The position numbers and the translations under genes are program-made. A model generated the notes under the pieces. The model was not told where the DNA came from, searched no databases, and worked only from the letters and a program-made list of their open reading frames with translations. From positions 1 through 64,000 of the forward strand of contig DATJPR010000120.1 of NCBI GenBank assembly GCA_035506295.1: 64,000 nucleotides of DNA, in the 5' to 3' direction. The DNA comes from DATJPR01 sp035506295. GTDB taxonomy: Bacteria > Bacteroidota > Ignavibacteria > UBA10030 > UBA6906. Positions 25,964 through 35,590 of the stretch are shown here, piece by piece (the first letter of the stretch is position 1; each line of letters starts with the position of its first letter).

Positions 25964-28707
25964 TGACTTCCAGGGAAATCCGAGCAAATTTTCTCCGATT
26001 CTTCGAGCAGAGAGGACACAAGATCGTCCCGAGCGCCCCAGTGATTCCGCATGGCGATCCGACCCTTCTCTTTACCAACGCCGGGATGAATCAATTCAAG
26101 GACGTCTTTCTGGGCACAGGATCCCGGGAGTATGTCCGTGCTGCCGATACGCAAAAGTGCATCCGGGTAAGCGGAAAACACAACGATCTCGAAGAGGTCG
26201 GCCGGGATACCTATCATCATACCTTCTTCGAGATGCTGGGGAATTGGTCGTTCGGGGACTACTACAAAAAGGAGGCGATCGGCTGGGCGTGGGAGCTGCT
26301 GACAGCGGTCTGGCCTCTGGACAAGACGAGACTCTTTGCAACGGTCTACGAGACCGATGACGAGGCCGCCCGCCTCTGGTCCTCAGAAACCGACATTGAT
26401 CCGTCGCACATCCTGCGTTTCGGCAAGAAAGACAACTTCTGGGAGATGGGCGATACCGGCCCGTGCGGGCCCTGCTCGGAGATCCACATCGATTTGACGT
26501 CCGACCGCTCAGGCGGGTCGCTGGTGAACGCGGGCGATCCAAGGGTCATGGAGATCTGGAACCTCGTGTTTATCCAGAACAACCGGACGAAAGATGGAAG
26601 CCTGGAAGATCTGCCGGCAAAGCACGTCGACACCGGCATGGGCTTCGAGAGGATCTGCGCGGTCCTGCAGGGAAAACAGTCGAACTACGACACCGATGTG
26701 TTCACACCGATCATCGAGCGCATCGCGCAGGTCACGAACCGGCCGTACAGCGCCCCCCCGGACCAGGTCGCGATGCGGGTGATTGCCGATCACATCAGGA
26801 TGCTCTCGTTCGCGATCGCGGACGGCGCCATTCCGGGAAACGACGGTCGAGGATATGTCCTGCGGCGCATCCTGCGCCGGGCCGCAAGGTTCGGAAGAAA
26901 TCTCGGGATGCACGAGCCGTTTATTTTCAGGACAGCGGCCGCTGTAGTCAACTCGATGGGGAGCGTGTTCCCGGAGCTCATCGAAAAGCAGTCGCATATC
27001 GAACGCGTGATCAAGGGCGAGGAAGAGAGCTTCAATGCGACCCTTGACCGCGGCCTCGAGATTTTCAATTCGGTGCTCGATCGCCTCGAAGAGAAAGAGA
27101 CGTTCCCGGGAGATGAGGCGTTCAAGCTCTACGATACCTTCGGATTCCCTCTTGATCTCACGCAAATGATGGCGCAGGAGCGCGGCATCGCTGTCGACGT
27201 CCCCGCCTTCGACATCCTGATGGAGCAACAACGGAAGCGCGCAAGGGAATCGGGCAAGATGGAGGCCGCCGACGTCGCCGCCGTCATCACGAAACTGGAG
27301 GACCTCGAGGACACTGATTTCGTCGGCTACACGCAAACGCAAACGAAGGCCCACGTCCGCGCGCTGATTGACGACCGCTACGTTTCCCTCGACCGAACGC
27401 CTTTCTACGTCGAGTCAGGGGGACAGGTCGACGACATCGGACAGATCCGGGCGAATGGTGCTGTCGCCGAGGTGATCGATTCGTTCAAGGTCGACAAACG
27501 GATCGTCCACGAGATCTCCATGCTTGAGGGCTCTCCGGACGCGCTGCGTGGCGCGGACGTCGAGGCCCTGGTCGACAGCCCGCGGCGGATGAACATCCAA
27601 CGGAACCACTCCGCAACGCATCTCGTCCATGAGGCGCTTCGCAGAATTCTCGGAACGCACCTCCACCAGCACGGATCGCTGGTTGCGCCGGACAGGCTGC
27701 GCTTCGACTTCAACCATTTCGAGCGGATCACGCCCGACCAGCTTCGCGCGATCGAGGACATCGTCAACGAGAAGATCGCGCAACACATTCCCGTGAACGC
27801 GCTGAACGACCAGAAGGACTGGCTCACCATCGACGAAGCCCGGCGGCGCTATCCGAATGTGAAAATGTTCTTCGGCGACAAATACGGGGACCGCGTCAGG
27901 ATCGTGGAGATCGATCCGAACTTCTCCGTTGAGCTCTGCGGCGGAACGCACGTGACCAACACGGCCGATCTGGGGCTCTTCAAAATCATCTCCGAGGCGA
28001 GCGTCGCCAGCGGGATACGCCGCATTGAAGCCGTGACCGGCGACGGATTGAAGAACTACATCGTCGATCAACAGCGGCGGCTCGGCGAGATGGATCGACA
28101 GTTGGACGATCTCTTCGAGCAACAGACGTCGCTCGAAAAGGCACTGGGAGGCGGAACCCCGCCATCCCGAAGGCAGAACGAACGCCTTTTTGTAGATCTC
28201 AACGCGATCCGTCCGGACACTGTTCGCGCGCTTGAGACCAGCATCGAGCGACGACAGCAGGAGATCGAAGGCATTGCGCATCGGATCCGCGATCTTGAAA
28301 AGGAAGCCAGCAAATCCCGCGTGCACGGTGCTTCTTCACTCATCGAGAAGGCGGTGGACGAGGGAATATCCGTCGATGGATTCAAAGTGGTGAGCATCAA
28401 GGTTGACGTTCCATCGCTCGACGAACTGAAGGGACTTGGCGATGCCCTGCGATCGAAACTTGCGAGCGGCGTGGGCATCCTCGGCGCCGAGCTCGATGGC
28501 AAGGCCTCGTTGGTGTGTGTTGTCACCGATGACCTGATCACACAGCGCGGACTGCAGGCCGGCAGGATTGTCGGCGCTCTCGCGAAGCTCGTCGGTGGCG
28601 GCGGGGGCGGGAAACCGCACATGGCAACGGCCGGCGGCAAGGACATCCAGAAACTCGAAAGCGCACTCCGCCAGGCGGAGAGCGTCGTTCGCAGCACCCT
28701 CAAGTAG
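25963..28707 (+). CDS. alaS: Alanine--tRNA ligase
   Basis: 914 residues, cytosolic enzyme that charges tRNA-Ala. Class II motifs are clear: SREIRANFLRFFEQRGHKIVPSAPVIP, FTNAGMNQFKDVFLG, RVSGKHNDLEEVGRDTYHHTFFEMLGNWSFGDYYKKEA. The editing site has NHSATHLVHEAL (HxxxH) and ELCGGTHVTNTADLG (CxxxH), and the C-terminal glycine-rich oligomerisation part includes KLVGGGGGGKPHMATAGGKD. It is slightly longer than the usual ~875 residues. It begins on the last base of the clpS stop codon. A separate AlaX editing protein is at 7001. Confidence 0.97.
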   Translation: MTSREIRANFLRFFEQRGHKIVPSAPVIPHGDPTLLFTNAGMNQFKDVFLGTGSREYVRAADTQKCIRVSGKHNDLEEVGRDTYHHTFFEMLGNWSFGDYYKKEAIGWAWELLTAVWPLDKTRLFATVYETDDEAARLWSSETDIDPSHILRFGKKDNFWEMGDTGPCGPCSEIHIDLTSDRSGGSLVNAGDPRVMEIWNLVFIQNNRTKDGSLEDLPAKHVDTGMGFERICAVLQGKQSNYDTDVFTPIIERIAQVTNRPYSAPPDQVAMRVIADHIRMLSFAIADGAIPGNDGRGYVLRRILRRAARFGRNLGMHEPFIFRTAAAVVNSMGSVFPELIEKQSHIERVIKGEEESFNATLDRGLEIFNSVLDRLEEKETFPGDEAFKLYDTFGFPLDLTQMMAQERGIAVDVPAFDILMEQQRKRARESGKMEAADVAAVITKLEDLEDTDFVGYTQTQTKAHVRALIDDRYVSLDRTPFYVESGGQVDDIGQIRANGAVAEVIDSFKVDKRIVHEISMLEGSPDALRGADVEALVDSPRRMNIQRNHSATHLVHEALRRILGTHLHQHGSLVAPDRLRFDFNHFERITPDQLRAIEDIVNEKIAQHIPVNALNDQKDWLTIDEARRRYPNVKMFFGDKYGDRVRIVEIDPNFSVELCGGTHVTNTADLGLFKIISEASVASGIRRIEAVTGDGLKNYIVDQQRRLGEMDRQLDDLFEQQTSLEKALGGGTPPSRRQNERLFVDLNAIRPDTVRALETSIERRQQEIEGIAHRIRDLEKEASKSRVHGASSLIEKAVDEGISVDGFKVVSIKVDVPSLDELKGLGDALRSKLASGVGILGAELDGKASLVCVVTDDLITQRGLQAGRIVGALAKLVGGGGGGKPHMATAGGKDIQKLESALRQAESVVRSTLK

Positions 28708-28783
28708 ATTGTATGCCTCACCTGCCGCTCGCCACGCGGCGGCGGCACCTGCACGGACTACCAACGAAACGAGGATCAGAACG

Positions 28784-29365
28784 ATGGATCGGTTCGTGTT
28801 CATCAGCGCGGAACTCACGGCGAGCGCGGAGACCAAACAGAAGATACTCGAACAGTGCTCCGGACAGATCGATCAGGCTGTCACGTTGATCGTGGAAACA
28901 TTTCGCGCGGGGCGGAAACTCCTGTTCTGCGGCAATGGAGGGAGCGCCGCCGACTCCCAGCACCTCGCGACGGAATTCGTGATTCGGCTCAGCCCCACGA
29001 TCAAACGCCCCGGACTTCCCGCCATCGCCCTGTCGACCGACACGTCGATGCTGACCGCAGGGGCCAATGATTTTGGCTACGATCATGTTTTCGCCCGCGC
29101 GGTGGAGGCCCTCGGCAACGAAGGCGACCTTCTCATCGGCATCAGCACGAGCGGAAAGTCCGAGAGCGTCAACAACGCGGTCCGCCGGGCGCGAGAGAAG
29201 AAGATGAGAACGATCGGCTTGCTGGGCAAAGACGGAGGAACGACGAAATCGCTTGTCGACCTGGCGATCGTTGTCCCGTCCCAGGATACGCAGCGCATTC
29301 AGGAAGGACACATTACCATTGGGCACATCCTCTGCGGCCTCGCGGAGCGAGAACTCTATGGCTGA
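28784..29365 (+). CDS. gmhA: Sedoheptulose 7-phosphate isomerase (SIS domain)
   Basis: 193 residues, converts sedoheptulose 7-phosphate to D-glycero-D-manno-heptose 7-phosphate, the first step of LPS heptose synthesis. The SIS core reads KLLFCGNGGSAADSQHLATEFVIR with the catalytic Glu64, followed by LIGISTSGKSESV and the catalytic His181 in RIQEGHITIGHILCGL. The ATG at 28784 gives the normal family length; upstream in-frame starts would overlap alaS. The following gene starts inside it (8-nt overlap). hldE and gmhB are not in the window. Confidence 0.9.
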   Translation: MDRFVFISAELTASAETKQKILEQCSGQIDQAVTLIVETFRAGRKLLFCGNGGSAADSQHLATEFVIRLSPTIKRPGLPAIALSTDTSMLTAGANDFGYDHVFARAVEALGNEGDLLIGISTSGKSESVNNAVRRAREKKMRTIGLLGKDGGTTKSLVDLAIVVPSQDTQRIQEGHITIGHILCGLAERELYG

Positions 29366-30785
29366 GGTCTCCTCGTCCCGGCGGGGTGACATCCTGCTTC
29401 CCCTGTTGTCCGTGCTCTCCGATGGCATCGCCATCGAAGCGGCATTCCTGTTCTCCTATGCCTTTCGCTTCCGCACGACCCTGTTCACTTGGCTCGGGTT
29501 CCACGAAGAGATCCCGCCACCGTTTGAGAACTATCTTCTTACCTCCATCGTGGTGGTGGGGGTGTGGCTTCTCCTCCTGCAGTCCCGTCAGATGTACAGG
29601 ACACGCCGGAACGTCATCCTCACGGACGAACTCCTCGTCATCTTCCGTGTCGTCTCGTTCGGCATGCTGCTCTTGATGGGAGCGGCATTCATGTACAGAC
29701 AGTTCTCCTATTCCCGAAGCTTCGTCGCCATTCTCTGGGCCACGTCGATCGCGTTTCTATTCATCGGGAGGACGATCATCAATGTCGGCGAGCGGGCGCT
29801 CTATCGCCGCGGGATCCATCTCCAGCGCGCCATCATTCTCGGCACTTCCCCACCCGCCCCGGAGGTGTTCCTGCGTCTTCACCGCCATGCCTCGTTCGGC
29901 TTCAATATCCTGGGCTACTTCGCAAAGGAATCCTCGAAGGACGAAGGACTCCGCAACGCTTCCTGGCTCGGACCGCTGGCCGCCGCGCCGGACTTTATCA
30001 GGTCGCACGATGTCGAGCGCGTCTTCATCGCGGTTCCCCATGAAGAGAAAAGCGCACTGATGGACCTGGTCCATTCCTGCGAGGGGATGAACGTTGAATT
30101 TATGATGGTGCCCGACATGCTCGATCAGGTCACGAGCCATGTCCACCTGAACGAGCTCGAGGGAATTCCCTTCCTCCGGTTGAAAGGGATCCCGTTCACG
30201 CCCTGGGGACGCATCACCAAGCGTGCCTTCGACCTTGCAGTCTCGTCGGTGTTGATGCTGTTCTTCCTTCCCCTCTTCGCCCTGATCGCTCTTGCGGTCA
30301 AGCTCTCCTCGAGGGGGCCGATCTTTTTCCGGCAACAGCGCCTGGGGTTGGACGGCCGTCTCTTTACCATGCATAAATTTCGGTCGATGCGGGTGGACGC
30401 CGAGCAGCAAACCGGCCCCGTCTGGGCAAAGGAGCACGACCCGAGGCGGACCGCCATCGGCGTTCTCCTCCGCAAGACAAGCATGGACGAGCTCCCTCAG
30501 CTGTTTGACGTATTCCGGGGCGACATGAGTCTCGTGGGACCGAGGCCGGAACGACCCTTCTTCGTGGACCAGTTCAAACACCTTGTCCCGCAGTACCTCG
30601 ACCGGCATCGGGTGAAGGCAGGAATGACGGGCTGGGCCCAGGTGAACGGGTTGAGGGGAGATACGTCGTTGGAGGAGAGGATAAAGTTCGATTTGTACTA
30701 TATTGAGAATTGGTCTCTGGCGTTTGACATCAAGATCCTTCTCATGACCCTCCGTGCAACCATGAAGGTCAGCGAGGTCCACTAA
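29358..30785 (+). CDS. Polyprenyl-phosphate hexose-1-phosphate transferase (WbaP/WcaJ type)
   Basis: 475 residues. It transfers a sugar-1-phosphate from a nucleotide sugar to undecaprenyl phosphate, starting exopolysaccharide or O-antigen repeats. Four N-terminal membrane helices (residues ~10-140) are followed by a CoA-binding-like domain (ILGTSPPAPEVFLRLHRH), a fifth membrane helix (FDLAVSSVLMLFFLPLFALIALAVKL) and the catalytic core FFRQQRLGLDGRLFTMHKFRSMR, RKTSMDELPQLFDVFRGDMSLVGPRPERPFFV and AGMTGWAQVNGLRGDTS. The start at 29358 overlaps gmhA by 8 nt. Confidence 0.92.
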   Translation: MAEVSSSRRGDILLPLLSVLSDGIAIEAAFLFSYAFRFRTTLFTWLGFHEEIPPPFENYLLTSIVVVGVWLLLLQSRQMYRTRRNVILTDELLVIFRVVSFGMLLLMGAAFMYRQFSYSRSFVAILWATSIAFLFIGRTIINVGERALYRRGIHLQRAIILGTSPPAPEVFLRLHRHASFGFNILGYFAKESSKDEGLRNASWLGPLAAAPDFIRSHDVERVFIAVPHEEKSALMDLVHSCEGMNVEFMMVPDMLDQVTSHVHLNELEGIPFLRLKGIPFTPWGRITKRAFDLAVSSVLMLFFLPLFALIALAVKLSSRGPIFFRQQRLGLDGRLFTMHKFRSMRVDAEQQTGPVWAKEHDPRRTAIGVLLRKTSMDELPQLFDVFRGDMSLVGPRPERPFFVDQFKHLVPQYLDRHRVKAGMTGWAQVNGLRGDTSLEERIKFDLYYIENWSLAFDIKILLMTLRATMKVSEVH

Positions 30786-30787
30786 CC

Positions 30788-31096
30788 ATGATTCCACTCC
30801 TCGTCTTCTATTTCCACATCGTGGCGATGGCGGGAGCCTTCACCAAGAGATACCAGGATGAAGGGCTCAGCGAAGGTTTCCTCGCCGTCTTCTTCATGTG
30901 CCTGATCTTCTTCGTCGGCTGGAGCATCAGCTCCTTCATCATGAAGCTCGTCATGGCGCCGAAGGGGTTCGGGCTGTTTTTCGACCGGGATGCGGCGGCC
31001 CTCCTCCTGTTGACGGCAATGGAGGGAGTCTTCTATGCCTTCTATCTCCGAGCGGACTCCCCAGCACAAGAAGAATCTCCAGCACCGAAGGCATAA
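30788..31096 (+). CDS. Small membrane protein, unknown function
   Basis: 102 residues with two or three hydrophobic segments: an N-terminal one (MIPLLVFYFHIVAMAGAF), LAVFFMCLIFFVGWSISSFIMKLVM and DAAALLLLTAMEGVFYAFYL, and a charged C-tail rich in Ala/Pro. It begins 2 nt after the sugar transferase stop and is followed by an intrinsic terminator, so it is the last gene of the alaS-gmhA side transcript. No family recognised. Confidence 0.68.
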   Translation: MIPLLVFYFHIVAMAGAFTKRYQDEGLSEGFLAVFFMCLIFFVGWSISSFIMKLVMAPKGFGLFFDRDAAALLLLTAMEGVFYAFYLRADSPAQEESPAPKA

Positions 31097-31152
31097 AAAA
31101 AATTGTCACTTGTCGATCGACAATCGACAAGTGACAATTGGTCTTTTTTTTT
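31095..31152. terminator. Bidirectional rho-independent terminator
   Basis: A perfect 17-bp stem, aattgtcacttgtcgat (31101-31117) with its complement (31123-31139) around a 5-nt loop, is flanked by an A-run on the left (31095-31102) and a T-run on the right (31144-31152). It can terminate both the plus-strand membrane-protein transcript and the minus-strand groEL transcript. Confidence 0.92.
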
Positions 31153-31154
31153 GA

Positions 31155-32792
31155 TTAGTACATGTCGCCCATGCCGCCCGGAGGCATCGCCGGCGCCGGC
31201 TTCTTCTCTTCCGGCTTCTCAACGATGGTCGCCTCTGTGGTGAGCAGCAAGCCCGCCACCGAGGAAGCGTTCTCGAGAGCGGCGCGGCTGACCTTTGTCG
31301 GATCGATCACGCCGGCTTTCACCAGGTTTTCGAACTCGCCGGAGAAGGCGTTGAACCCGAAGTCGTCCTTCTCGCTCTTGATGCGGTTCACGACCACGGA
31401 GCCTTCCGCCCCGGCATTCTGCGCAATCATCCGAATGGGCTCTTCGAGGGCCTTGCGCACGATTTCAATACCGGTCATCTGGTCCTCGTTCGCGCCCTTC
31501 AGCGTGTCGAGCTTCTTGGCAGCTCGGAGGTACGCGACCCCGCCGCCGGGGACGATTCCCTCTTCCACCGCAGCGCGCGTGGCATGCAGCGCGTCTTCCA
31601 CACGGGCCTTCTTCTCTTTCATCTCCACTTCCGTCGCAGCACCGATCTTCAACACCGCGACGCCACCCGACAACTTGGCGAGGCGTTCCTGGAGCTTCTC
31701 GCGATCATAATCGGACGTGGTCTTCTCGATCTGCGCCTTGATTTCGTTAATGCGCTTCTTGATGTCGTCCTTCTTGCCCGCGCCTTCGACGATCGTCGTG
31801 TTATCTTTGTCGATGGTGATTTTTTTCGCCTTGCCGAGATAGCTGAGCGTCGTGTTCTCGAGCTTATATCCCTGCTCTTCGCTGATCACGGTGCCGCCGG
31901 TCAGGACCGCAACGTCCTCGAGCATGGCCTTGCGGCGATCGCCGAACCCAGGGGCCTTGACGGCCGCGACGCGCAGCGTCCCGCGGAGCTTGTTCACCAC
32001 CAGCGTGGCGAGGGCTTCGCCTTCGAGGTCTTCTGCGATAACGAGGATCGGGCTGCCCGTCTGGGCGACTTTCTCAAGGATCGGGAGAAGGTCCTTCATC
32101 GCGGAGATCTTCTTGTCATGGATGAGGATCATCGGATTCTCGAGGATCGTTTCCATGGTCTCGGCATCGGTCACGAAATAGGGCGACAAGTAACCGCGGT
32201 CGAACTGCATCCCCTCGACCACTTCCGTCGTCGTGTCGGTCCCCTTCGCCTCTTCGACGGTGATGACGCCGTCGGTCCCGACTTTCATCATCGCGTCCGC
32301 GATGAGGTCACCGATCAGCTGATCATTGTTCGCGGAGATCGCGCCGACCTGGGCGATTTCCTTCTTGCTGGTCTTGTCGACGGGTTTGCTGATTTCCTTC
32401 AGGCCTTCGACGATCTTCGCGACAGCCATGTCGACCCCGCGTTTCAGGTCCATCGGGTTTGCGCCGGCCGCGACGTTTTTGAGCCCTTCGCGGACGATCG
32501 CCTGTGCGAGCACCGTGGCGGTCGTGGTTCCGTCACCCGCGACGTCAGAAGTCTTCGAGGCCACCTCGCGGACCATTTGCGCCCCCATGTTCTCGAGCGG
32601 ATCCGAGAGCTCGATCTCCTTCGCGACAGTCACGCCGTCCTTCGTAATCGTGGGTGCACCGAATTTCTTGTCGATGACGACATTGCGTCCCTTCGGCCCG
32701 AGGGTGACCTTCACCGCATCGGCCAGCTGATCCACGCCGCGCTTCAATGCGCTGCGCGCGTCGGTGTCGTAATGAATGAGTTTTGCTGCCAT
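31155..32792 (-). CDS. groEL: 60-kDa chaperonin GroEL
   Basis: 545 residues, the ring-forming ATP-dependent folding chaperone. Clear signatures are LGPKGRNVVIDKKFGAPTITKDGVTVAKEIEL, VASKTSDVAGDGTTTATVLAQAIVREG (ATP site), VEEGIVPGGGVAYLRA and the C-terminal glycine/methionine tail, here short (MPPGGMGDMY) in place of several GGM repeats. It lies 60 nt behind groES in one operon controlled by the CIRCE element. Confidence 0.98.
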   Translation of the reverse strand: MAAKLIHYDTDARSALKRGVDQLADAVKVTLGPKGRNVVIDKKFGAPTITKDGVTVAKEIELSDPLENMGAQMVREVASKTSDVAGDGTTTATVLAQAIVREGLKNVAAGANPMDLKRGVDMAVAKIVEGLKEISKPVDKTSKKEIAQVGAISANNDQLIGDLIADAMMKVGTDGVITVEEAKGTDTTTEVVEGMQFDRGYLSPYFVTDAETMETILENPMILIHDKKISAMKDLLPILEKVAQTGSPILVIAEDLEGEALATLVVNKLRGTLRVAAVKAPGFGDRRKAMLEDVAVLTGGTVISEEQGYKLENTTLSYLGKAKKITIDKDNTTIVEGAGKKDDIKKRINEIKAQIEKTTSDYDREKLQERLAKLSGGVAVLKIGAATEVEMKEKKARVEDALHATRAAVEEGIVPGGGVAYLRAAKKLDTLKGANEDQMTGIEIVRKALEEPIRMIAQNAGAEGSVVVNRIKSEKDDFGFNAFSGEFENLVKAGVIDPTKVSRAALENASSVAGLLLTTEATIVEKPEEKKPAPAMPPGGMGDMY

Positions 32793-32852
32793 GGTCTGAT
32801 TCTCCGTTAATGAAACACTCTTGGCACGAGCCTCTGCAGCGTCGGCCGTTCG

Positions 32853-33137
32853 TTACATGATGGCGAAGATGTCCGCTTCGCGCATGATGAGATAATCGTC
32901 GCCGTCAACGTTCACTTCGGTGCCGGAGTACTTGCCGTACAGCACTTTGTCGCCGACTTTCACTTCGAGGGCGATCTTCTTCCCTTCATCCGTGATTTTT
33001 CCCGGCCCCACTGCCACGACCTGACCAACGACCGGCTTCTCTTTCGCCGTGTCGGGGAGAATGATTCCGCCTTTGGTCCGTTCTTCCGCCTGCGATGGCT
33101 TAATGACCACGCGATCAGCCAACGGCTTGATGTTCAT
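32853..33137 (-). CDS. groES: 10-kDa co-chaperonin GroES
   Basis: 94 residues. The lid of the GroEL chamber. Motifs: MNIKPLADRVVIKPSQAEERTKGGIILPDTAKEKP, with the mobile loop at residues ~16-32, and VGDKVLYGKYSGTEVNVDGDDYLIMREADIFAI. First gene of the groES-groEL operon, 70 nt downstream of the CIRCE operator. Confidence 0.98.
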   Translation of the reverse strand: MNIKPLADRVVIKPSQAEERTKGGIILPDTAKEKPVVGQVVAVGPGKITDEGKKIALEVKVGDKVLYGKYSGTEVNVDGDDYLIMREADIFAIM

Positions 33138-33206
33138 AGGTACCTCCCTCGTGATACGATTTGATGAGTGTAAGCAACTGCGGTAAAGGAAAACCGGAGA
33201 GTCGTA

Positions 33207-33233
33207 TTAGCACTCTTTGTTGTTGAGTGCTAA
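33207..33233 (-). promoter_or_regulatory. CIRCE operator (HrcA binding site) of groES-groEL
   Basis: Exact consensus inverted repeat TTAGCACTC-N9-GAGTGCTAA. HrcA represses chaperonin genes through this site and is released on heat shock. hrcA itself is not in the window. An AT-rich stretch beside it is the likely promoter. Confidence 0.97.
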
Positions 33234-33303
33234 CAATATAGCGATATGGAGGAGAAAGTCAAGAGGCGGGAGGTTCCTGGAGGTGGACAGAATCCTCGAA
33301 AAT

Positions 33304-34830
33304 CTATCGATTCTTAGAAAAAACGGCGAAAATATGGAATGAGTACGGCTGCAGGTCGAAAAACATCCCCTTTGTTCCAAGAGCCGATCTCTCTCGGATG
33401 TAGACGGCGCGTCCCATCACATCACGGAATTCGATGATGGTGCCAGAAAGCAGGTCGACCGGAATATCGATGTAGCACTGACCCGAGAGAGGTGCGTAGT
33501 TCACGATCACGAATCGATCACCATTAGTGTCGTCGTGCCACCACGAAGCGAGGAAGTTCGTCCAAGTGTGGTTCTCTCCCCATGCGGCACGGGGGTACAT
33601 TTGCAGCCATGTGCCCGTCCGAAACACCGGGGCGCAGATGGTGTTCAGCAGAGACCGATAGAAGGACTGCGTCCGTGGGTTCGGAGCCCATTCCGCCCGA
33701 CGGATAAGCTGCACCGGGAGCTTCACGGGATTCCCATCTAACTGCCCGTCGTGCAGGAGAAACATGCCGGGGATGGTCCCGGCAACAACAGCAGCGGCAA
33801 ATTGCCACGACTCTGAAGGCATCGCCGCTGCGGCCGCAGTTTCATCATGGTTTTCGATGAACCTCAGGCAGTGCCGTTGATACTCCATTTCCGCCTTCAG
33901 GTGATCGCGGACGGCACCCGCGCCTTCTCGCAGCAGTCTGTCATACAGGGTTTTGTCGTACGTGTAATCGAACCCCAATTGTTGGAGATCCCATTCCCTG
34001 TTCCAGTATGCTTCGGCAATGAAAAGGAACGCTGGATGCCTCTGTCGCACTGTGTGGATCGCCTGGCTCCAGAATTCGGGTTGGCGGTCCGGATGCGTTG
34101 TCGCGGGCCAGGTTTTGGCAAAGACGTCGTTCAGGATGAGCATGGCCATGTCGCAACGAACGCCGTCGCAAAGCTCGGCCACGCGCATGAGCTCGTCAGT
34201 CATTGCCCTCCGGGTCTCAGGACTATGGTAATCCAGCTGGGCGGTGTCCGTCCACCCCGGGAAATACGGATCGCGGCCGAAGGCAATGTTCCTTTTGCCA
34301 CGTTTGGTGTCGGCGGAAAAATACTGATCGGGATGCTGGAGTGCGTCGTGGTCCGCGCCCCGAATGAAGTACTCCGGGTGCTCCAACACCCACGCGTGAT
34401 CGCGCGCTGTGTGGTTGCACACAAAGTCCAGCACGAGAGCGATGCCTCTCTCGTGAAGTCTGTTGCGAAGCCGTTCGACGCCTTCGTATCCTCCGAGTGC
34501 ACGTGCGGGTTCATATGCCTGCACGGCGTACGGCGAGCCGCCGATGTCGTCATCCGTGAGATCCGGCAGCGCCCTCTTGAATTCGTCCTGAAGCCCGGGG
34601 TAGCTCTTCGCGATCCGCCGACCTGTCGGACCCGTCTCCCATATCCCCATCATCCATACTGCATCATACCCCAGCGCCATCCAGTCGTCGAGGAGTTCAT
34701 CAGGGAGATCACCGAGAGAAATACTCTTGCCCGCCCGGCGCGAGAGCCGGGTGATAAGCGCTCGCGTGTTGACTTCATAGAGAATCGGGTGGGCCGTCAA
34801 GGTGAGGCGGAGAGGAGAGAGGGGGTTCAT
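33304..34830 (-). CDS. GH13 alpha-amylase family enzyme
   Basis: 508 residues without a signal peptide, hence cytosolic. The TIM-barrel motifs of family 13 are intact: LVLDFVCNH (region I, residues 132-140), GVRCDMA with nucleophile Asp227, FIAEAYW with acid/base Glu273, and FIENHDE with Asp329. WMMGIWETGPTGRRIA near residue 60 and the long insert before region I are unlike common maltose-forming amylases. The exact substrate (alpha-glucan, trehalose or sucrose-type sugar) cannot be read. The start overlaps the rsmI stop by 4 nt (ATGA). Confidence 0.9.
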   Translation of the reverse strand: MNPLSPLRLTLTAHPILYEVNTRALITRLSRRAGKSISLGDLPDELLDDWMALGYDAVWMMGIWETGPTGRRIAKSYPGLQDEFKRALPDLTDDDIGGSPYAVQAYEPARALGGYEGVERLRNRLHERGIALVLDFVCNHTARDHAWVLEHPEYFIRGADHDALQHPDQYFSADTKRGKRNIAFGRDPYFPGWTDTAQLDYHSPETRRAMTDELMRVAELCDGVRCDMAMLILNDVFAKTWPATTHPDRQPEFWSQAIHTVRQRHPAFLFIAEAYWNREWDLQQLGFDYTYDKTLYDRLLREGAGAVRDHLKAEMEYQRHCLRFIENHDETAAAAAMPSESWQFAAAVVAGTIPGMFLLHDGQLDGNPVKLPVQLIRRAEWAPNPRTQSFYRSLLNTICAPVFRTGTWLQMYPRAAWGENHTWTNFLASWWHDDTNGDRFVIVNYAPLSGQCYIDIPVDLLSGTIIEFRDVMGRAVYIRERSALGTKGMFFDLQPYSFHIFAVFSKNR

Positions 34831-35564
34831 AACGGCATCAAGGAATGTACGCGTGGAGGAATCGCTTCATCGTCTTTAAAGCCGGTGCCGGCGACGACAA
34901 TCACATATTCGCCGCGGGGCTCTCGCGACTGCAGCTGCTTCAACACAACGGACGCCTTCCCCCTGACCACTTCTTCGAACTTCTTCGTCAATTCCCGGCC
35001 GACCGCGACTCTGCGGTCTCCGAGATGCAGGATCAACTCTTCGATCGCCCTGATGATCCGCTGCGGCGATTCATAGATGACGATGGTCCTGGACTCTTCC
35101 CTCAAGGCTTTCCAACGCGTTTGTCTTCCCTTTTTCAGAGGGAGGAAGCCTTCGAAGAGAAATCGCTCCATCGGGAGTCCGCTTGCCACGAGAGCGGCGA
35201 GGAGCGCACTCGGACCGGGGATCGGTACGACGAGGATGCCGGCGTCAAGCGCTTCCCGGACGACCGTGTAAGCGGGATCGGAAATCCCCGGTGTCCCCGC
35301 GTCGGTCACCAGAGCCACATTTCGCCCCTCTTTGAGCGCCCCGACAAGAGCGCCTGCCCTCCGGGATTCGTTGTGGCTGAAGTAGCTGACCATCGGCTTC
35401 CGAATGTTGAAATGCTTGAGGAGGACCCCGGAGGTTCGCGTGTCTTCGGCGGCGATGAGATCGACTTCGCCGAGCACCCTCACGGCGCGAAAAGTCATAT
35501 CATCGAGATTGCCGATCGGCGTGCTGACGATGTAGAGGGTCCCGGCAGGCAAGGAAGCAGGCAT
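34827..35564 (-). CDS. rsmI: 16S rRNA (cytidine1402-2'-O)-methyltransferase RsmI
   Basis: 245 residues. Tetrapyrrole-methylase fold enzyme that 2'-O-methylates C1402 of 16S rRNA. Signatures: GTLYIVSTPIGNLDDMTFRAVRVLGEVDLIAAEDTR, LVTDAGTPGISDPAY, VVPIPGPSALLAALVASGLP, FLFEGFLP and the C-terminal GRELTKKFEEVVRG. Slightly short of 280-residue family members because the final ~35 residues are absent, which is common. Lies between nadE and the GH13 gene, same strand. Confidence 0.95.
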   Translation of the reverse strand: MPASLPAGTLYIVSTPIGNLDDMTFRAVRVLGEVDLIAAEDTRTSGVLLKHFNIRKPMVSYFSHNESRRAGALVGALKEGRNVALVTDAGTPGISDPAYTVVREALDAGILVVPIPGPSALLAALVASGLPMERFLFEGFLPLKKGRQTRWKALREESRTIVIYESPQRIIRAIEELILHLGDRRVAVGRELTKKFEEVVRGKASVVLKQLQSREPRGEYVIVVAGTGFKDDEAIPPRVHSLMPL

Positions 35565-35590
35565 GAAGGGGTCCGGAGCGATATTGTGGC

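Noticed and set aside
31584..32810. 408-codon open frame antisense to groEL
   Set aside because: Antisense frames across groEL are a frequent artefact of its codon bias; no independent start, ribosome site or motif supports it.
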